Shown here: one piece after another, positions 38,181 to 46,327 of the stretch | Position numbering within the stretch: position 1 is the first letter of the stretch | Layout of the letters: each line of letters begins with the position of its first letter | Source of the DNA: Corynebacterium sp. 13CS0277 | GTDB taxonomy: Bacteria > Actinomycetota > Actinomycetes > Mycobacteriales > Mycobacteriaceae | Direction of reading: 5' to 3' | Assembly (NCBI RefSeq): GCF_002994655.1 | Contig: NZ_PPDL01000014.1 | Coordinates: 26,936 to 90,935 of the forward strand | DNA length: 64,000 nt | The notes under the pieces: generated by a model | Databases searched by the model: none | Seen by the model: only the letters and a program-made list of their open reading frames with translations | Told to the model about the DNA's origin: nothing | Position numbers and translations under genes: made by a program

Positions 38181-38906
38181 ATGGGAAAGAATAGCATGAC
38201 TGACGCTCCCGCCGAAAGCGGAATCAAGGTCCTCGACCGCGCCGTCGCGATCCTCACCACGGTCGCCGCCCGCCCACACTCCCTGGCGGAACTGTGCGCA
38301 GCGACCGGCCTGCCCCGCGCCACGGCGCACCGCCTCGCCACCGCCCTAGAAACCCACCGGATGCTGGCCCGCACCTCCGATGGGCGCTGGAGTATCGGCA
38401 GCACCTTCTCGTCGCTGTGCGCGTCCACCCCGGACCGCCTCATCGACGCCGCCACCCCCGTCATGTCCGCCCTCATGGAGGCCACGGGGGAATCCGTTCA
38501 GCTGTACCGCCTGTCCGGCACGCACCGCATCTGCATCGCCGCTGTCGAACCCTCCTCCGGGCTGCAGAACACCGTGCCGGTCGGCTCCCGCATGCCGCTC
38601 ACCCACGGCAGCGCCGCCCGCATCTTTATGGCCTATGCCTCGGAGGCGTTCCGCCAGGCGATCCTGCCGACCGCCGTCTTTGACGAGACTGATTTGAGTC
38701 GAGTGCGCGCCCAGGGCTTCGCCGCCACCGTCGCCGAGCGCGAACAGGGGCTGGCCTCCATCAGCATGCCGGTGTTCGACCACGGCCACGTCGTCGCCGC
38801 GCTCAGTGTCTCCGGCCCGGCGGAACGTTTCCTGCCCTCCCCGAAGGAGCGCTTCTACGACCAGCTCCACGACGCCGCACGGCAGCTCTCCGACGCCTTG
38901 GCGTAA
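38181..38906 (+). CDS. ltbR: IclR-family regulator, LtbR-like
   Basis: 241-residue IclR-family regulator. The N-terminal winged helix-turn-helix is visible (VLDRAVAILTTVA, SLAELCAATGLPRATAHRLATALE), followed by the IclR effector domain (GESVQLYRLSGTHRICIAAVE, PLTHGSAARIFMAY). In C. glutamicum the divergent homologue LtbR represses leuB, leuCD and trp genes. ATG 38181 is seven bases after a -10-like TAGTAT and lacks a Shine-Dalgarno, so it would be leaderless. ATG 38196, with GGGAAAG six bases before it, is an alternative. Confidence 0.9.
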   Translation: MGKNSMTDAPAESGIKVLDRAVAILTTVAARPHSLAELCAATGLPRATAHRLATALETHRMLARTSDGRWSIGSTFSSLCASTPDRLIDAATPVMSALMEATGESVQLYRLSGTHRICIAAVEPSSGLQNTVPVGSRMPLTHGSAARIFMAYASEAFRQAILPTAVFDETDLSRVRAQGFAATVAEREQGLASISMPVFDHGHVVAALSVSGPAERFLPSPKERFYDQLHDAARQLSDALA

Positions 38907-38926
38907 TACTCACACCCTGTCCCCGG

Positions 38927-38976
38927 CCCCGGCGGCATCCCACCACAACCCCCTGCGGGGAGGATGCCTGCCGGGG
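38927..38976 (+). terminator. Terminator of ltbR
   Basis: Arms CCCCGGCGGCATCC (38927-38940) and GGATGCCTGCCGGGG (38962-38976), with one bulged base and a further CCCC/GGGG stem inside. It lies 20 bases after the stop. Confidence 0.7.
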
Positions 38977-39006
38977 TCGACGCGTACCCGCACCACGCTG
39001 TGGGAC

Positions 39007-39819
39007 TTACACGCGGGGCACGCCCTGCTCCACCCGCACCGTCATGTCGAGGCGCAGTGTCTGTCCCGCCGGCAAGGGCTCCCCATCGCCTGCGGCACCG
39101 TGAATCATCGGCTCGACGCACACGAAATCCAACCAGCCCTCATCCGGCATGTCGGCGAAACCACGTGCTTGCTCCACACCGGGATTCCACACAACGAACG
39201 TGTCCGCCGCATCAGAGGACACCGTGATGGTGCGTCCCGCCACCGGGTCGACGATCGACAGCGTCCGCGCCCCGCGCACACCACGGTCGTATCCGGCCTC
39301 CGTGAAAGTGATGGTGTCTTTCATCGGGGCCTGGAACGTACCCGGGCCACGGAAGTCAGCGATCACCGCCGCGCCAACGCCCTTCACGGTGGCCTGGCGG
39401 ACATCCCCAAGGGCGAAGTACGGGTGGAAGCCCAACTGCAGGGCCATGTCCTCCACGCCTGTGTTGCGGGCCTCCAGGCGGCACACAAAACCCGACACCG
39501 CAGCGGCGGCAGCATCAGCGTCTGCGAGCTGCACATCGACCGTGTAGCGATACTCCACCCCATCGAACGTCAGGGTGGCTTCCAGGTGGGTCTCCGTGGC
39601 GTCGACAATCGTCCATTCTTCCCGCCGCAGCACCCCGTGGCTGGGCAAGGTCGGGAACGCTGCCGCCATGCGGGTGCCGAACTGCGGGCCAATGAGCGGA
39701 ATGCCGCCGCGGATCGGAGCCTCAGGCATCCGCCGCGTCTCCGGGGAGGTGTACAACACGTCTCCGATCGCGGTGACGTGGGCACCAGCGGTGTCACAAG
39801 CAAGGATTGAGTCAGTCAT
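39007..39819 (-). CDS. D-hexose-6-phosphate mutarotase / aldose 1-epimerase-like
   Basis: 270-residue protein of the galactose mutarotase-like fold, closest in pattern to the YeaD group that interconverts hexose-6-phosphate anomers. Seen: GGIPLIGPQFG near the N-terminus, SHGVLRREEW, LGFHPYFALGDVRQ with the catalytic-type histidine, TFVVWNPGVEQARGFADMPDEGW and FVCVEPM. The sugar specificity is inferred. A -10-like TAGGCT (39831-39826) lies six bases before ATG 39819, without a Shine-Dalgarno, so the mRNA is probably leaderless. It is convergent with ltbR. Confidence 0.85.
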   Translation of the reverse strand: MTDSILACDTAGAHVTAIGDVLYTSPETRRMPEAPIRGGIPLIGPQFGTRMAAAFPTLPSHGVLRREEWTIVDATETHLEATLTFDGVEYRYTVDVQLADADAAAAAVSGFVCRLEARNTGVEDMALQLGFHPYFALGDVRQATVKGVGAAVIADFRGPGTFQAPMKDTITFTEAGYDRGVRGARTLSIVDPVAGRTITVSSDAADTFVVWNPGVEQARGFADMPDEGWLDFVCVEPMIHGAAGDGEPLPAGQTLRLDMTVRVEQGVPRV

Positions 39820-39919
39820 GCTTCTAGCCTAGGCCTGCAGCCTGCTCCCCCGCCGCCGCATCATCCACAGCCATAGGTCCCACGGCCACGTGAGTCCGCC
39901 CCTTGAGGACAAAAGCAAA

Positions 39920-39947
39920 ACCCGCCTCAGTTTTCACTGAGGCGGGT
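39920..39947 (-). terminator. Terminator after tRNA-Glu copy 1
   Basis: Perfect 11-base arms ACCCGCCTCAG/CTGAGGCGGGT, followed on the minus strand by TTTTGCTTTTG. Confidence 0.85.
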
Positions 39948-39953
39948 GATGTG

Positions 39954-40026
39954 TACCCCGTACGGGATTTGAACCCGTGTTACCGGCGTGAGAGGCCGGC
40001 GTCCTAGGCCGCTAGACGAACGGGGC
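39954..40026 (-). tRNA. tRNA-Glu (CTC), copy 1
   Basis: 73-nt tRNA with anticodon CTC in a GGC-CTCTCAC-GCC type arm, T-loop TTCGAAT and discriminator A. The first acceptor pair is G-U. It is identical to the two other copies in this cluster. It has its own promoter (TTGTGC-17-TACTAT, 40083-40055) and terminator. Confidence 0.95.
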
Positions 40027-40054
40027 TCGTCTGTGTCCGTATCGGACTCGCACA

Positions 40055-40083
40055 ATAGTAATGACGCAAGGCCACGGGCACAA
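40055..40083 (-). promoter_or_regulatory. Promoter of tRNA-Glu copy 1
   Basis: Minus-strand TTGTGC (40083-40078) and TACTAT (40060-40055) with a 17-base spacer, about 30 bases before the tRNA. Confidence 0.6.
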
Positions 40084-40186
40084 ATCGCCACGTCAGGAAC
40101 CTGTTTATCCCGCAGTCCATCACAGTGGCGACAGTGCCCCACGCACCCCCAGTTGGGGCGTAGCCATCACCGGGAAGCAGATATGC

Positions 40187-40223
40187 GACAACCTCCCACG
40201 ACAAGTGTCGGTGGGAGGTTGTC
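40187..40223 (-). terminator. Terminator after tRNA-Glu copy 2
   Basis: Arms 40187-40203 and 40206-40223 around a very short loop pair almost perfectly (GACAACCTCCCAC.../...GTGGGAGGTTGTC). It follows the Gln-Glu unit. Confidence 0.75.
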
Positions 40224-40229
40224 TCGTTG

Positions 40230-40302
40230 TACCCCGTACGGGATTTGAACCCGTGTTACCGGCGTGAGAGGCCGGCGTCCTAGGCCGCTAGACGAACGGG
40301 GC
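40230..40302 (-). tRNA. tRNA-Glu (CTC), copy 2
   Basis: 73 nt, identical in sequence to copy 1, anticodon CTC. It is co-transcribed with the tRNA-Gln 36 bases upstream. Confidence 0.95.
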
Positions 40303-40338
40303 GCGGTACAGCACTCACCACATCTGTGGTGTGTGCAG

Positions 40339-40410
40339 CTGCCCTACCTGGACTCGAACCAAGAATAAAGGAACCAGAAACCTTCGTGTTGCCAATTACA
40401 CCATAGGGCA
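40339..40410 (-). tRNA. tRNA-Gln (CTG), copy 1
   Basis: 72-nt tRNA with acceptor stem TGCCCTA/TAGGGCA, anticodon loop TTCTGGT (anticodon CTG), T-loop TTCGAGT and discriminator G. It is the first gene of a Gln-Glu unit, with a promoter TTGTCA-19-TAAATA (40507-40477) upstream. Confidence 0.95.
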
Positions 40411-40476
40411 TCTGTTGCATCACAGGAGCCACGAGCCCTTGACGGACCCTGTCACTCCAGTCGCGCAACGAGAAGC

Positions 40477-40507
40477 TATTTAACCACACGAATTCGACGT
40501 GTGACAA
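40477..40507 (-). promoter_or_regulatory. Promoter of Gln-Glu tRNA unit 1
   Basis: Minus-strand TTGTCA (40507-40502) and TAAATA (40482-40477), spacer 19 bases. The same -35 hexamer precedes unit 2. Confidence 0.6.
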
Positions 40508-40568
40508 CAGGCTTCCCCTGGGCGGCCGCGAGCGCCGTGCGCTCACCACCGCGCTGAAGCATGCGAAA

Positions 40569-40597
40569 ACCTCCCACGATAAGCATCGGTGGGAGGT
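40569..40597 (-). terminator. Terminator after tRNA-Glu copy 3
   Basis: Arms ACCTCCCACGAT and ATCGGTGGGAGGT (one bulge) with a four-base loop, then TTTTCG on the minus strand. Confidence 0.8.
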
Positions 40598-40606
40598 TAT
40601 GCATTG

Positions 40607-40679
40607 TACCCCGTACGGGATTTGAACCCGTGTTACCGGCGTGAGAGGCCGGCGTCCTAGGCCGCTAGACGAACGGGGC
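40607..40679 (-). tRNA. tRNA-Glu (CTC), copy 3
   Basis: 73 nt, identical to copies 1 and 2. It is the second gene of the upstream Gln-Glu unit. Confidence 0.95.
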
Positions 40680-40715
40680 GCGGTACAGCACTCACCACAT
40701 CTGTAGTGTGTGCAG

Positions 40716-40787
40716 CTGCCCTACCTGGACTCGAACCAAGAATAAAGGAACCAGAAACCTTCGTGTTGCCAATTACACCATAGGGCA
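40716..40787 (-). tRNA. tRNA-Gln (CTG), copy 2
   Basis: 72 nt, identical to the other tRNA-Gln here, anticodon CTG. The promoter TTGTCA-18-TATATT lies upstream (40866-40837). Confidence 0.95.
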
Positions 40788-40836
40788 TTATCTTCGCTTC
40801 GCTTCCCACTGTGGGGCGCTCGGCGCGACGGGAGAT

Positions 40837-40866
40837 AATATAACCATACGGCGAGAGCCTTGACAA
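40837..40866 (-). promoter_or_regulatory. Promoter of Gln-Glu tRNA unit 2
   Basis: Minus-strand TTGTCA (40866-40861) and TATATT (40842-40837), spacer 18 bases: a near-consensus housekeeping promoter. Confidence 0.7.
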
Positions 40867-40907
40867 CTCCCCTGGTCAGAGCGCCTCTGGGACCTTCCAC
40901 ACGCGGA

Positions 40908-40947
40908 CACCCCGCACCCCCACAGATAACTGTGGGAGGGCGGGGTG
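40908..40947 (-). terminator. Terminator of gltX
   Basis: Seventeen-base arms CACCCCGCACCCCCACA and TGTGGGAGGGCGGGGTG, with a single mismatch, starting 40 bases after the gltX stop. Confidence 0.75.
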
Positions 40948-40986
40948 CGCGAGTTCGCGGGTGCGGCGGCGTCGGCCGGGCGCGTG

Positions 40987-42471
40987 TTAGGCCTCCGGGG
41001 CGACGTAGGGGGTCACCGCGAGGGCTGCCTTGAGGCGCGCGAGGGTGGATTCCTTACCGAGGAGTTCCATGGACTCGAACAGCGGCGGGGAGATCTGCTT
41101 GCCGGAGATCGCGACCCGCAGCGCACCGTAGGCCTTGCGGGGCTTGAGTTCGAGTTCCTCGATGAGCCGGCTCGACAGGGCTGCCTCAATAGGGCCGGTG
41201 GTGAAGTCCTCGACGCCCTCGAGGACGGCAATGGCCTCCTCCAGGGGCTGCACCGCATCCTCCTTGAGGTTCTTCTTCGCCGCCTTCTCATCGAGCACCA
41301 GGTCGGCGTCGCTGGTGATGAGGAAGCGCAGCAGATCGTCGGCGTCTTCAAGCTTCTTGATGCGGGTCTGGACGAGCTCCGCGGCGAAGGCGAACTTGTC
41401 GGCCGGGTAGTCGGCGGGGAAGCCCTTGTAGGTCTCCAGGTAGTCGCGCAGGCGGCCGGTGAAGTCCTCCAGGCTCAGCAGGCGGATGTGGTCGGCGTTG
41501 ATCGCTTCCAGCTTCTTCTGGTCGAAGCGCGCCGGGTTCTTCAACACGTCTGCCACGTCGAAGTTGGCGACGAGCTCCTCGATGGAGAAGATGTCCTGGT
41601 CCTTGGACAGCGACCACCCGAGCAGCGCCAGGTAGTTGAGCATGCCCTCGGGGATGATGCCGGCGTCGCGGTGGTGGAAGAGGTTGGATTCCGGGTCACG
41701 CTTGGACAGCTTCTTGTTGCCCTCACCCATGACGAAGGGCAGGTGCCCGAACTGCGGGGTCTGCGTGGCGACCCCGATGCGCTCCAGGGCCTCGTAGAGG
41801 GCGAGCTGGCGGGGGGTGGACGGCAGCAGGTCCTCGCCGCGCAGCACGTGGGTGATGCCCATGAGCGCGTCATCGACGGGGTTAACGAGGGTGTACAGCG
41901 GCGCACCGTTGGAGCGGGCGACAACGTAGTCGGGCTGCGTCTCCGGCTGGAATTCGATCTCCCCGCGCACGAGGTCGTTCCACTTCCACACCTTGTGCGG
42001 CATCTTCAGACGCCACACCGGCTTGCGGCCTTCGGCCTCGAAGGCGGCGATCTGCTCGGCGGTGAGGTCGCGGTCGAAGTTGTCGTAGCCGAGCTTCGGG
42101 TCGCGGCCGGCGGCGACGTGGCGGGCCTCGACTTCTTCCGGGGTGGAGTACGCCGGGTAGACGTCACCGGACTCCTTGAGCTTGGCGAGCACATCCTGGT
42201 AGATGTCCGCGCGCTGCGACTGGCGGTAGGGGGCGTCCGGGCCGCCGACGTCCACGCCCTCATCCCAATCGAGGTGCAGCCACTTCAGGGAGTCAATGAT
42301 CGCCTGGTAGGACTCTTCCGAGTCGCGGGCCGCATCGGTGTCTTCGATGCGGAAGACCAGCTTGCCGCCGGTGTGGCGGGCATAGGCCCAGTTGAACAGG
42401 GCGGTGCGGACCATGCCGACGTGAGGGGTACCCGTCGGCGAGGGGCAGAATCGTACGCGAACTTCCTTCAT
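40987..42471 (-). CDS. gltX: Glutamyl-tRNA synthetase
   Basis: 494-residue class I synthetase that charges tRNA-Glu, and in actinobacteria also tRNA-Gln before amidation. Seen: [24 protein letters not shown] (the HIGH-equivalent is PHVG), [30 protein letters not shown] and the KMSKS-equivalent [12 protein letters not shown] 42471 fits the family start. A -10-like TATGCT (42485-42480) lies eight bases upstream with no Shine-Dalgarno, so the message is probably leaderless. It lies beside the cluster of its own tRNA substrates. Confidence 0.96.
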   Translation of the reverse strand: MKEVRVRFCPSPTGTPHVGMVRTALFNWAYARHTGGKLVFRIEDTDAARDSEESYQAIIDSLKWLHLDWDEGVDVGGPDAPYRQSQRADIYQDVLAKLKESGDVYPAYSTPEEVEARHVAAGRDPKLGYDNFDRDLTAEQIAAFEAEGRKPVWRLKMPHKVWKWNDLVRGEIEFQPETQPDYVVARSNGAPLYTLVNPVDDALMGITHVLRGEDLLPSTPRQLALYEALERIGVATQTPQFGHLPFVMGEGNKKLSKRDPESNLFHHRDAGIIPEGMLNYLALLGWSLSKDQDIFSIEELVANFDVADVLKNPARFDQKKLEAINADHIRLLSLEDFTGRLRDYLETYKGFPADYPADKFAFAAELVQTRIKKLEDADDLLRFLITSDADLVLDEKAAKKNLKEDAVQPLEEAIAVLEGVEDFTTGPIEAALSSRLIEELELKPRKAYGALRVAISGKQISPPLFESMELLGKESTLARLKAALAVTPYVAPEA

Positions 42472-42550
42472 GGTCGACAAGCATACCGCCCACCGTCGCA
42501 TCCGCCGCCGGCGGCCTGTCACCCCCGGGCGCAGTAGAGTCAGTGGGGTT

Positions 42551-43774
42551 ATGGTCGATTCCCGCCCCGCCGGCATCCCCGCCGGCGCCCCTGATTTCCT
42601 GCTGTCCCGCGAGCATTCCGCGATCCGCACCCGCGGCCGCCGGGAGGTGTTCCGCAACCCGTGGGATGCGGTGGAGGCGCTGCGGTCCGGCGCGGTGGAC
42701 ATCGTGGTCGGCGCGCTGCCGTTTCTGCCGACCTCCGACGGCACGACCGCAGAGATCACCAGTGGGGTGGCCAGCGAGGGCGCGCCGGCGGCGCTCACGG
42801 TGCCGGAGCACATCGAGCGGAGCAGTTCTCCCCTGGAGCCGCCGGCGTACTACCGGGCGAGCATGGGGGCGCCGGTACACAGCCGGGTGCTGGGGATGGC
42901 GCCCGGCCGGGAGGAGCACCTGGCGACGGTGGCGGCGGCGATCGCCACGATGGAACGCACCAGCCTCGACAAGGTGGTCCTTGCACGCCGGGTCGATGTG
43001 GAGTGCACCCCGGGACTGGACCCACGACTCATCGCGGCGCGGCTGCTACATGACGAGGAGTTGCGGAACTGTTTCCTCGCGGACCTCTCCCCCGCCGGTG
43101 GCGGCACCCTGGTGGGGTCCTCCCCGGAAGTGCTGATCCAGAAGCAGGGCCGCCGGATCTCCGTGCAACCGTTGGCGGGCAGCCGGCCGCGCCGGCGGGC
43201 GACCGCCGGCAGTTGTGCCGCCCGGTCAGCGCACAACGCCCGCGATTTCCGCGCCGCCGAGGCGGAGCTGCTGGCCTCGAGCAAAGACCTCGCGGAGCAC
43301 GCGTTCGTGGTGCAGCACCTGCAGGAGGCGTTGGCTCCGCTGGCGCGGAACCTGCGGGTAGAGGGCCCGTTCGTCACAGGCACGACCGACATGTGGCACC
43401 TGGCGACCCGCATTGAGGGCGAGGTCGACGATGCCGAGTGCACGGCACTGGAGTTGGCGTTGCTGCTGCACCCCACCCCGGCGGTGTGTGGCACCCCGAC
43501 GGAGGAAGCCTACGCGCTCATCGACCTCGCGGAGGGCGACAGCCGGGGCTTCTACGCGGGCGCGGTGGGGTGGGCGGACCGTCACGGCGACGGGGAGTTC
43601 ATGGTGGCGATCCGCTGCGCGGAGGTCTCCCCCGACGGCCGGCACCTGCGCGCCTGGGCGGGCGGTGGCATTGTGGCGTCCTCCGACCCGCAAGCCGAGT
43701 ACGCGGAAACCACCGCGAAGCTGCGCACCATCATGCGCACCCTGGGCTTCCGCCCCGAGGAGTACAGCGACTAG
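42551..43774 (+). CDS. Isochorismate synthase
   Basis: 407-residue chorismate-binding enzyme of the MenF/EntC type, which converts chorismate to isochorismate for menaquinone or siderophore synthesis. Seen: [84 protein letters not shown] and [27 protein letters not shown]. In menaquinone-using corynebacteria a menaquinone role is most likely; the catecholate-type locus at 48-54 kb leaves a siderophore role open. ATG 42551 follows a -10-like TAGAGT (42533-42538) at 12 bases. Its stop codon overlaps that of the convergent membrane protein gene. Confidence 0.88.
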   Translation: MVDSRPAGIPAGAPDFLLSREHSAIRTRGRREVFRNPWDAVEALRSGAVDIVVGALPFLPTSDGTTAEITSGVASEGAPAALTVPEHIERSSSPLEPPAYYRASMGAPVHSRVLGMAPGREEHLATVAAAIATMERTSLDKVVLARRVDVECTPGLDPRLIAARLLHDEELRNCFLADLSPAGGGTLVGSSPEVLIQKQGRRISVQPLAGSRPRRRATAGSCAARSAHNARDFRAAEAELLASSKDLAEHAFVVQHLQEALAPLARNLRVEGPFVTGTTDMWHLATRIEGEVDDAECTALELALLLHPTPAVCGTPTEEAYALIDLAEGDSRGFYAGAVGWADRHGDGEFMVAIRCAEVSPDGRHLRAWAGGGIVASSDPQAEYAETTAKLRTIMRTLGFRPEEYSD

Positions 43775-44460
43775 CGGACCGCACCCGCCGCGCGCGGCAA
43801 GTCCCGACGCTTGATATAGACGACCGCCAGGGACACCAGCGCGACGATCGCGAGCACGAACAGCTGGTGGAACACCACATCCCAGTGGTGCGACAGCTCG
43901 AAGGGCGGGATGAGGCGCAGCACGTGAATCCGATCGTCCGGCCCGGAGGGCAGTCCGCGGTCGATGCGTTCCCGGATCAGGGTGATGATGAGCAGGACGA
44001 CCACAAGCACTGCCCCGATGATGCGGAAACGCCGCTGCGTGGGCGCCCACAGCGCCACGATCGCCAGCGCAATGCTGACGTAGACGATGCCGTAGGCGAC
44101 CTGCTCGATGGCGAGGAAGAGCCGGTTGCTTCCCGATTCGTCGTCGAGCAGCATGTAGGCAATGGGGCTCAGTGCGCTGAGCAGCCCGAGGAGGATCGCA
44201 GCCCCGAGGAGGGCGAGTGCTTCGAAGCGTTGCGCGAGCAGCCACCCGCGGGCGAGTCCCTTGCTGCGGTAGGTGAAGATCTCCGCCGAGCCGAGGGCGG
44301 ATGCCGCCGTCGCCACACTGAGCGGCATGTGGAGGTGCATGCCGAAGTTATGGTTGATGCCCCACAGGAGGCACAGCGCAGTAAAAATCACGCCCTGGCC
44401 AATGGCCAGCATGCGCACCGTCGGTTGAAGGTCCGGGTCGGCAACTGTCACTGCGCGCAC
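43771..44460 (-). CDS. Uncharacterised multi-pass membrane protein
   Basis: 229-residue integral membrane protein with six or so hydrophobic segments. I do not recognise a named family. Segments include MLAIGQGVIFTALCLLWGIN, FEALALLGAAILLGLLSAL, GIVYVSIALAIVAL and IGAVLVVVLLIITLI. GTG 44460 has a GAAAGGAT stretch seven bases upstream. Its stop overlaps the stop of the isochorismate synthase gene by four bases (CTAG shared on opposite strands). It lies downstream of the odx-like gene's terminator region on the same strand, so it is transcribed separately. Confidence 0.75.
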   Translation of the reverse strand: MRAVTVADPDLQPTVRMLAIGQGVIFTALCLLWGINHNFGMHLHMPLSVATAASALGSAEIFTYRSKGLARGWLLAQRFEALALLGAAILLGLLSALSPIAYMLLDDESGSNRLFLAIEQVAYGIVYVSIALAIVALWAPTQRRFRIIGAVLVVVLLIITLIRERIDRGLPSGPDDRIHVLRLIPPFELSHHWDVVFHQLFVLAIVALVSLAVVYIKRRDLPRAAGAVR

Positions 44461-44550
44461 GCGCCATCCTTTCGCACGGGGAGGAAAACCACGCTGGGGC
44501 CCAGCGGGTCACAGGTGTCTATCGGCCCCATGGTAGCGGGGGAAGACACA

Positions 44551-44601
44551 AACACCAGCGCCCGCGCGAAGGAGAAGATCCTCGCCGGTGGGCGCTGGTG
44601 T
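44551..44601 (-). terminator. Terminator of odx-like gene
   Basis: Perfect 12-base arms ACACCAGCGCCC and GGGCGCTGGTGT (44551-44562, 44590-44601) with a further GCGAAGGA/TCCTCGC stem inside, just after the gene's stop. Confidence 0.75.
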
Positions 44602-44618
44602 CGCATCCGGGGGTGGGG

Positions 44619-45416
44619 TTAGGCGGCTTCGACCGGGTTGCCGAGGCGCCCGATGCCCGGGATTTCGATTTCGATGTAGTCGCCGGGGGTCATCGGCGCG
44701 GTACCCGCAGGGGAGCCGGTGCAGATGACGTCGCCGGGCAGCAGCGTCATGGAGGCGGTGATGAACTCGATGATTTCCCCGATGTTCATGATCATCTGGT
44801 TGGAGTTCGAATCCTGCTTGGTCTCCGTCACACCATTGTGGGTGAGGTGCGCCTTGATGGGCAGGTTGGTCACATCGATGGCGTCGAGGTTCGTCTCAAT
44901 CCACGGGCCGAGCGGTGCGAAGGTGTCAATACCCTTGGCGCGAGCCCACTGGCCGTCGGCGAACTGCAGGTCGCGGGAGGACACGTCGTTGATGATGGTG
45001 TAGCCACGCACCACGCTGCGCCAGTCCTTGGCTTCCACATTCTTGCAGGGGCGGCCGATGACGAGGGCGAGTTCGCCTTCGAATTCAACCTTGGTGGCGA
45101 AGGAGGGAATCTTAATGGCCGCGCCGGGGCCGATGACGGCCGTCGGGGGCTTGAGGAACAGCGTCGGCGGCAGCGACTCGGCACTCTTGTGGAACACCTC
45201 GGCGACGTGGTCGGCGTAGTTGCGGCCGATCGCGACAATCTTGGAGGGCAGCATCGGCGCGAGCAGGCGCACATCCTTGAGCGGATATTCTTTGCCGGTG
45301 TATTCCGGGTCACCAAAGGGGTGGCCGGCGATGGCCTTCGCGACGGCCGCGTCGCCGTCGCCTTCGATGACGCAGAAGGTCATTCCTTCAGGGGTTGCAA
45401 TTCGTCCAAAACGCAT
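44619..45416 (-). CDS. odx: FAH-family protein, probable oxaloacetate decarboxylase
   Basis: 265-residue fumarylacetoacetate hydrolase-family enzyme. Seen: KIVAIGRNYADHVAE, PPTLFLKPPTAVIGPG, VEFEGELALVIGRPCKNV (metal ligands in ExE), GYTIINDVSSRDLQ and GDVICTGSPAGTAPMTPGD. In C. glutamicum the FAH protein encoded near gltX was shown to be the soluble oxaloacetate decarboxylase Odx; position and family support that reading, but FAH enzymes also act on acylpyruvates and related diketones. A perfect A/T palindrome ACAAAAATTTTGT (45428-45440) lies in the promoter region 12 bases before the ATG. Confidence 0.85.
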   Translation of the reverse strand: MRFGRIATPEGMTFCVIEGDGDAAVAKAIAGHPFGDPEYTGKEYPLKDVRLLAPMLPSKIVAIGRNYADHVAEVFHKSAESLPPTLFLKPPTAVIGPGAAIKIPSFATKVEFEGELALVIGRPCKNVEAKDWRSVVRGYTIINDVSSRDLQFADGQWARAKGIDTFAPLGPWIETNLDAIDVTNLPIKAHLTHNGVTETKQDSNSNQMIMNIGEIIEFITASMTLLPGDVICTGSPAGTAPMTPGDYIEIEIPGIGRLGNPVEAA

Positions 45417-45427
45417 GCGGCAAGCCT

Positions 45428-45440
45428 ACAAAAATTTTGT
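45428..45440. promoter_or_regulatory. A/T palindrome in the odx promoter region
   Basis: Perfect palindrome ACAAAA-A-TTTTGT in otherwise GC-rich DNA, just before the odx-like start and over the likely promoter. A regulator binding site is possible. Confidence 0.4.
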
Positions 45441-45591
45441 CGCCCTGTGGGAATCCCCCACCGAGGACGTCCCGCGACGTGGGAAGACCGTTCCATTTAC
45501 CCCCGACGGGTGCCCCCACCGAGCCCCTCGCCGGTGCACCCCACGCCACCGGGCATCGGCCTGCACTCCCCCGCCCGGCGCGCCCCGGCGG

Positions 45592-46269
45592 CTACAGCAG
45601 CAGTGGGCCCAGCGTGGTGGCTTTGCCGTGCGCGACCAGGGCGAGGTAAAGCTCGGCGCAGGCGAGGGCGTCGGTGAGCGCGTGGTGGCTGCGGTAGTGC
45701 GGCAGGCGATAGCGGGCGCGCACGCGCGGCAGTCGCAGGTCCTCCCCGCGCGGGTAGGTGGCCATGCGTTCCATGTGGCGGCGTTCCAGGGCGAAGGTGT
45801 CGACGGTGGGCACGGTGAGGTCGGCGTGGAAGTGGGTGCGGCAGGCGTGCCCCAGGAAGCCGTGTTCCATGGCTGCGTAGTGGACGAGCATGGCGCGCCC
45901 CTGGAGTGCTGTGAGGAGTTGGGCGAGGGCGTCGGCGGCGGGAACGCCGCCGGCGATGTCCGTGTCGGTGAGCCCGTGGATGGTGGCTGAGTGCCCGACG
46001 GCCGGCTCCGCGTCCGCCGCCCCTTGGAGGATGACGTGGCCGGCCCCGGAGAGGTCGATGGTGAGCCCGTTGACGGGGACCCATCCGATGGACAACAGCT
46101 GGTCGCGCCCGGGGTGCAGGCCGGTGGTTTCCACGTCGACGGCGAGCAGGGGTGCGGAGTGCAGCGGGGTCGCGGCGTCGGGGTGGGGGTGGGTGTAGAA
46201 CTCGGCCAGGGGGCCGTGGGCCTGGCGGGCGTGGCGTTTGCCGCGCAGGCGGTCGAAGATGCCGGCCAT
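45592..46269 (-). CDS. DEDDh 3'-5' exonuclease (DnaQ-like)
   Basis: 225-residue exonuclease of the DnaQ superfamily. Exo I is LAVDVETTGLHPG (catalytic D-E), Exo II is LVHYAAMEHGFL, and Exo III is HHALTDALACAEL (H-D), making it a DEDDh member. It is not a canonical DNA polymerase III epsilon (no proofreading context). It lies 58 bases downstream of the cNMP/CBS/DUF294 gene. The same pair occurs in many bacteria, where the two are expected to be functionally linked. Start ATG 46269. Confidence 0.85.
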   Translation of the reverse strand: MAGIFDRLRGKRHARQAHGPLAEFYTHPHPDAATPLHSAPLLAVDVETTGLHPGRDQLLSIGWVPVNGLTIDLSGAGHVILQGAADAEPAVGHSATIHGLTDTDIAGGVPAADALAQLLTALQGRAMLVHYAAMEHGFLGHACRTHFHADLTVPTVDTFALERRHMERMATYPRGEDLRLPRVRARYRLPHYRSHHALTDALACAELYLALVAHGKATTLGPLLL

Positions 46270-46327
46270 GGTGTGCGTGCCTCCTTGCGGTCGGTGTGGG
46301 GTGGTTGCTGGGCTGTGTGGCCGTGGG

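Larger units (their letters stand above)
40230..40787. repeat. Direct duplication of a tRNA-Gln/tRNA-Glu unit
   Basis: 40230-40410 and 40607-40787 are about 181 bases each and nearly identical, including the 36-base spacer between the tRNAs (one visible base difference). The promoter and terminator flanks have diverged more, though both terminators keep the core CCTCCCACGA. Confidence 0.9.
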
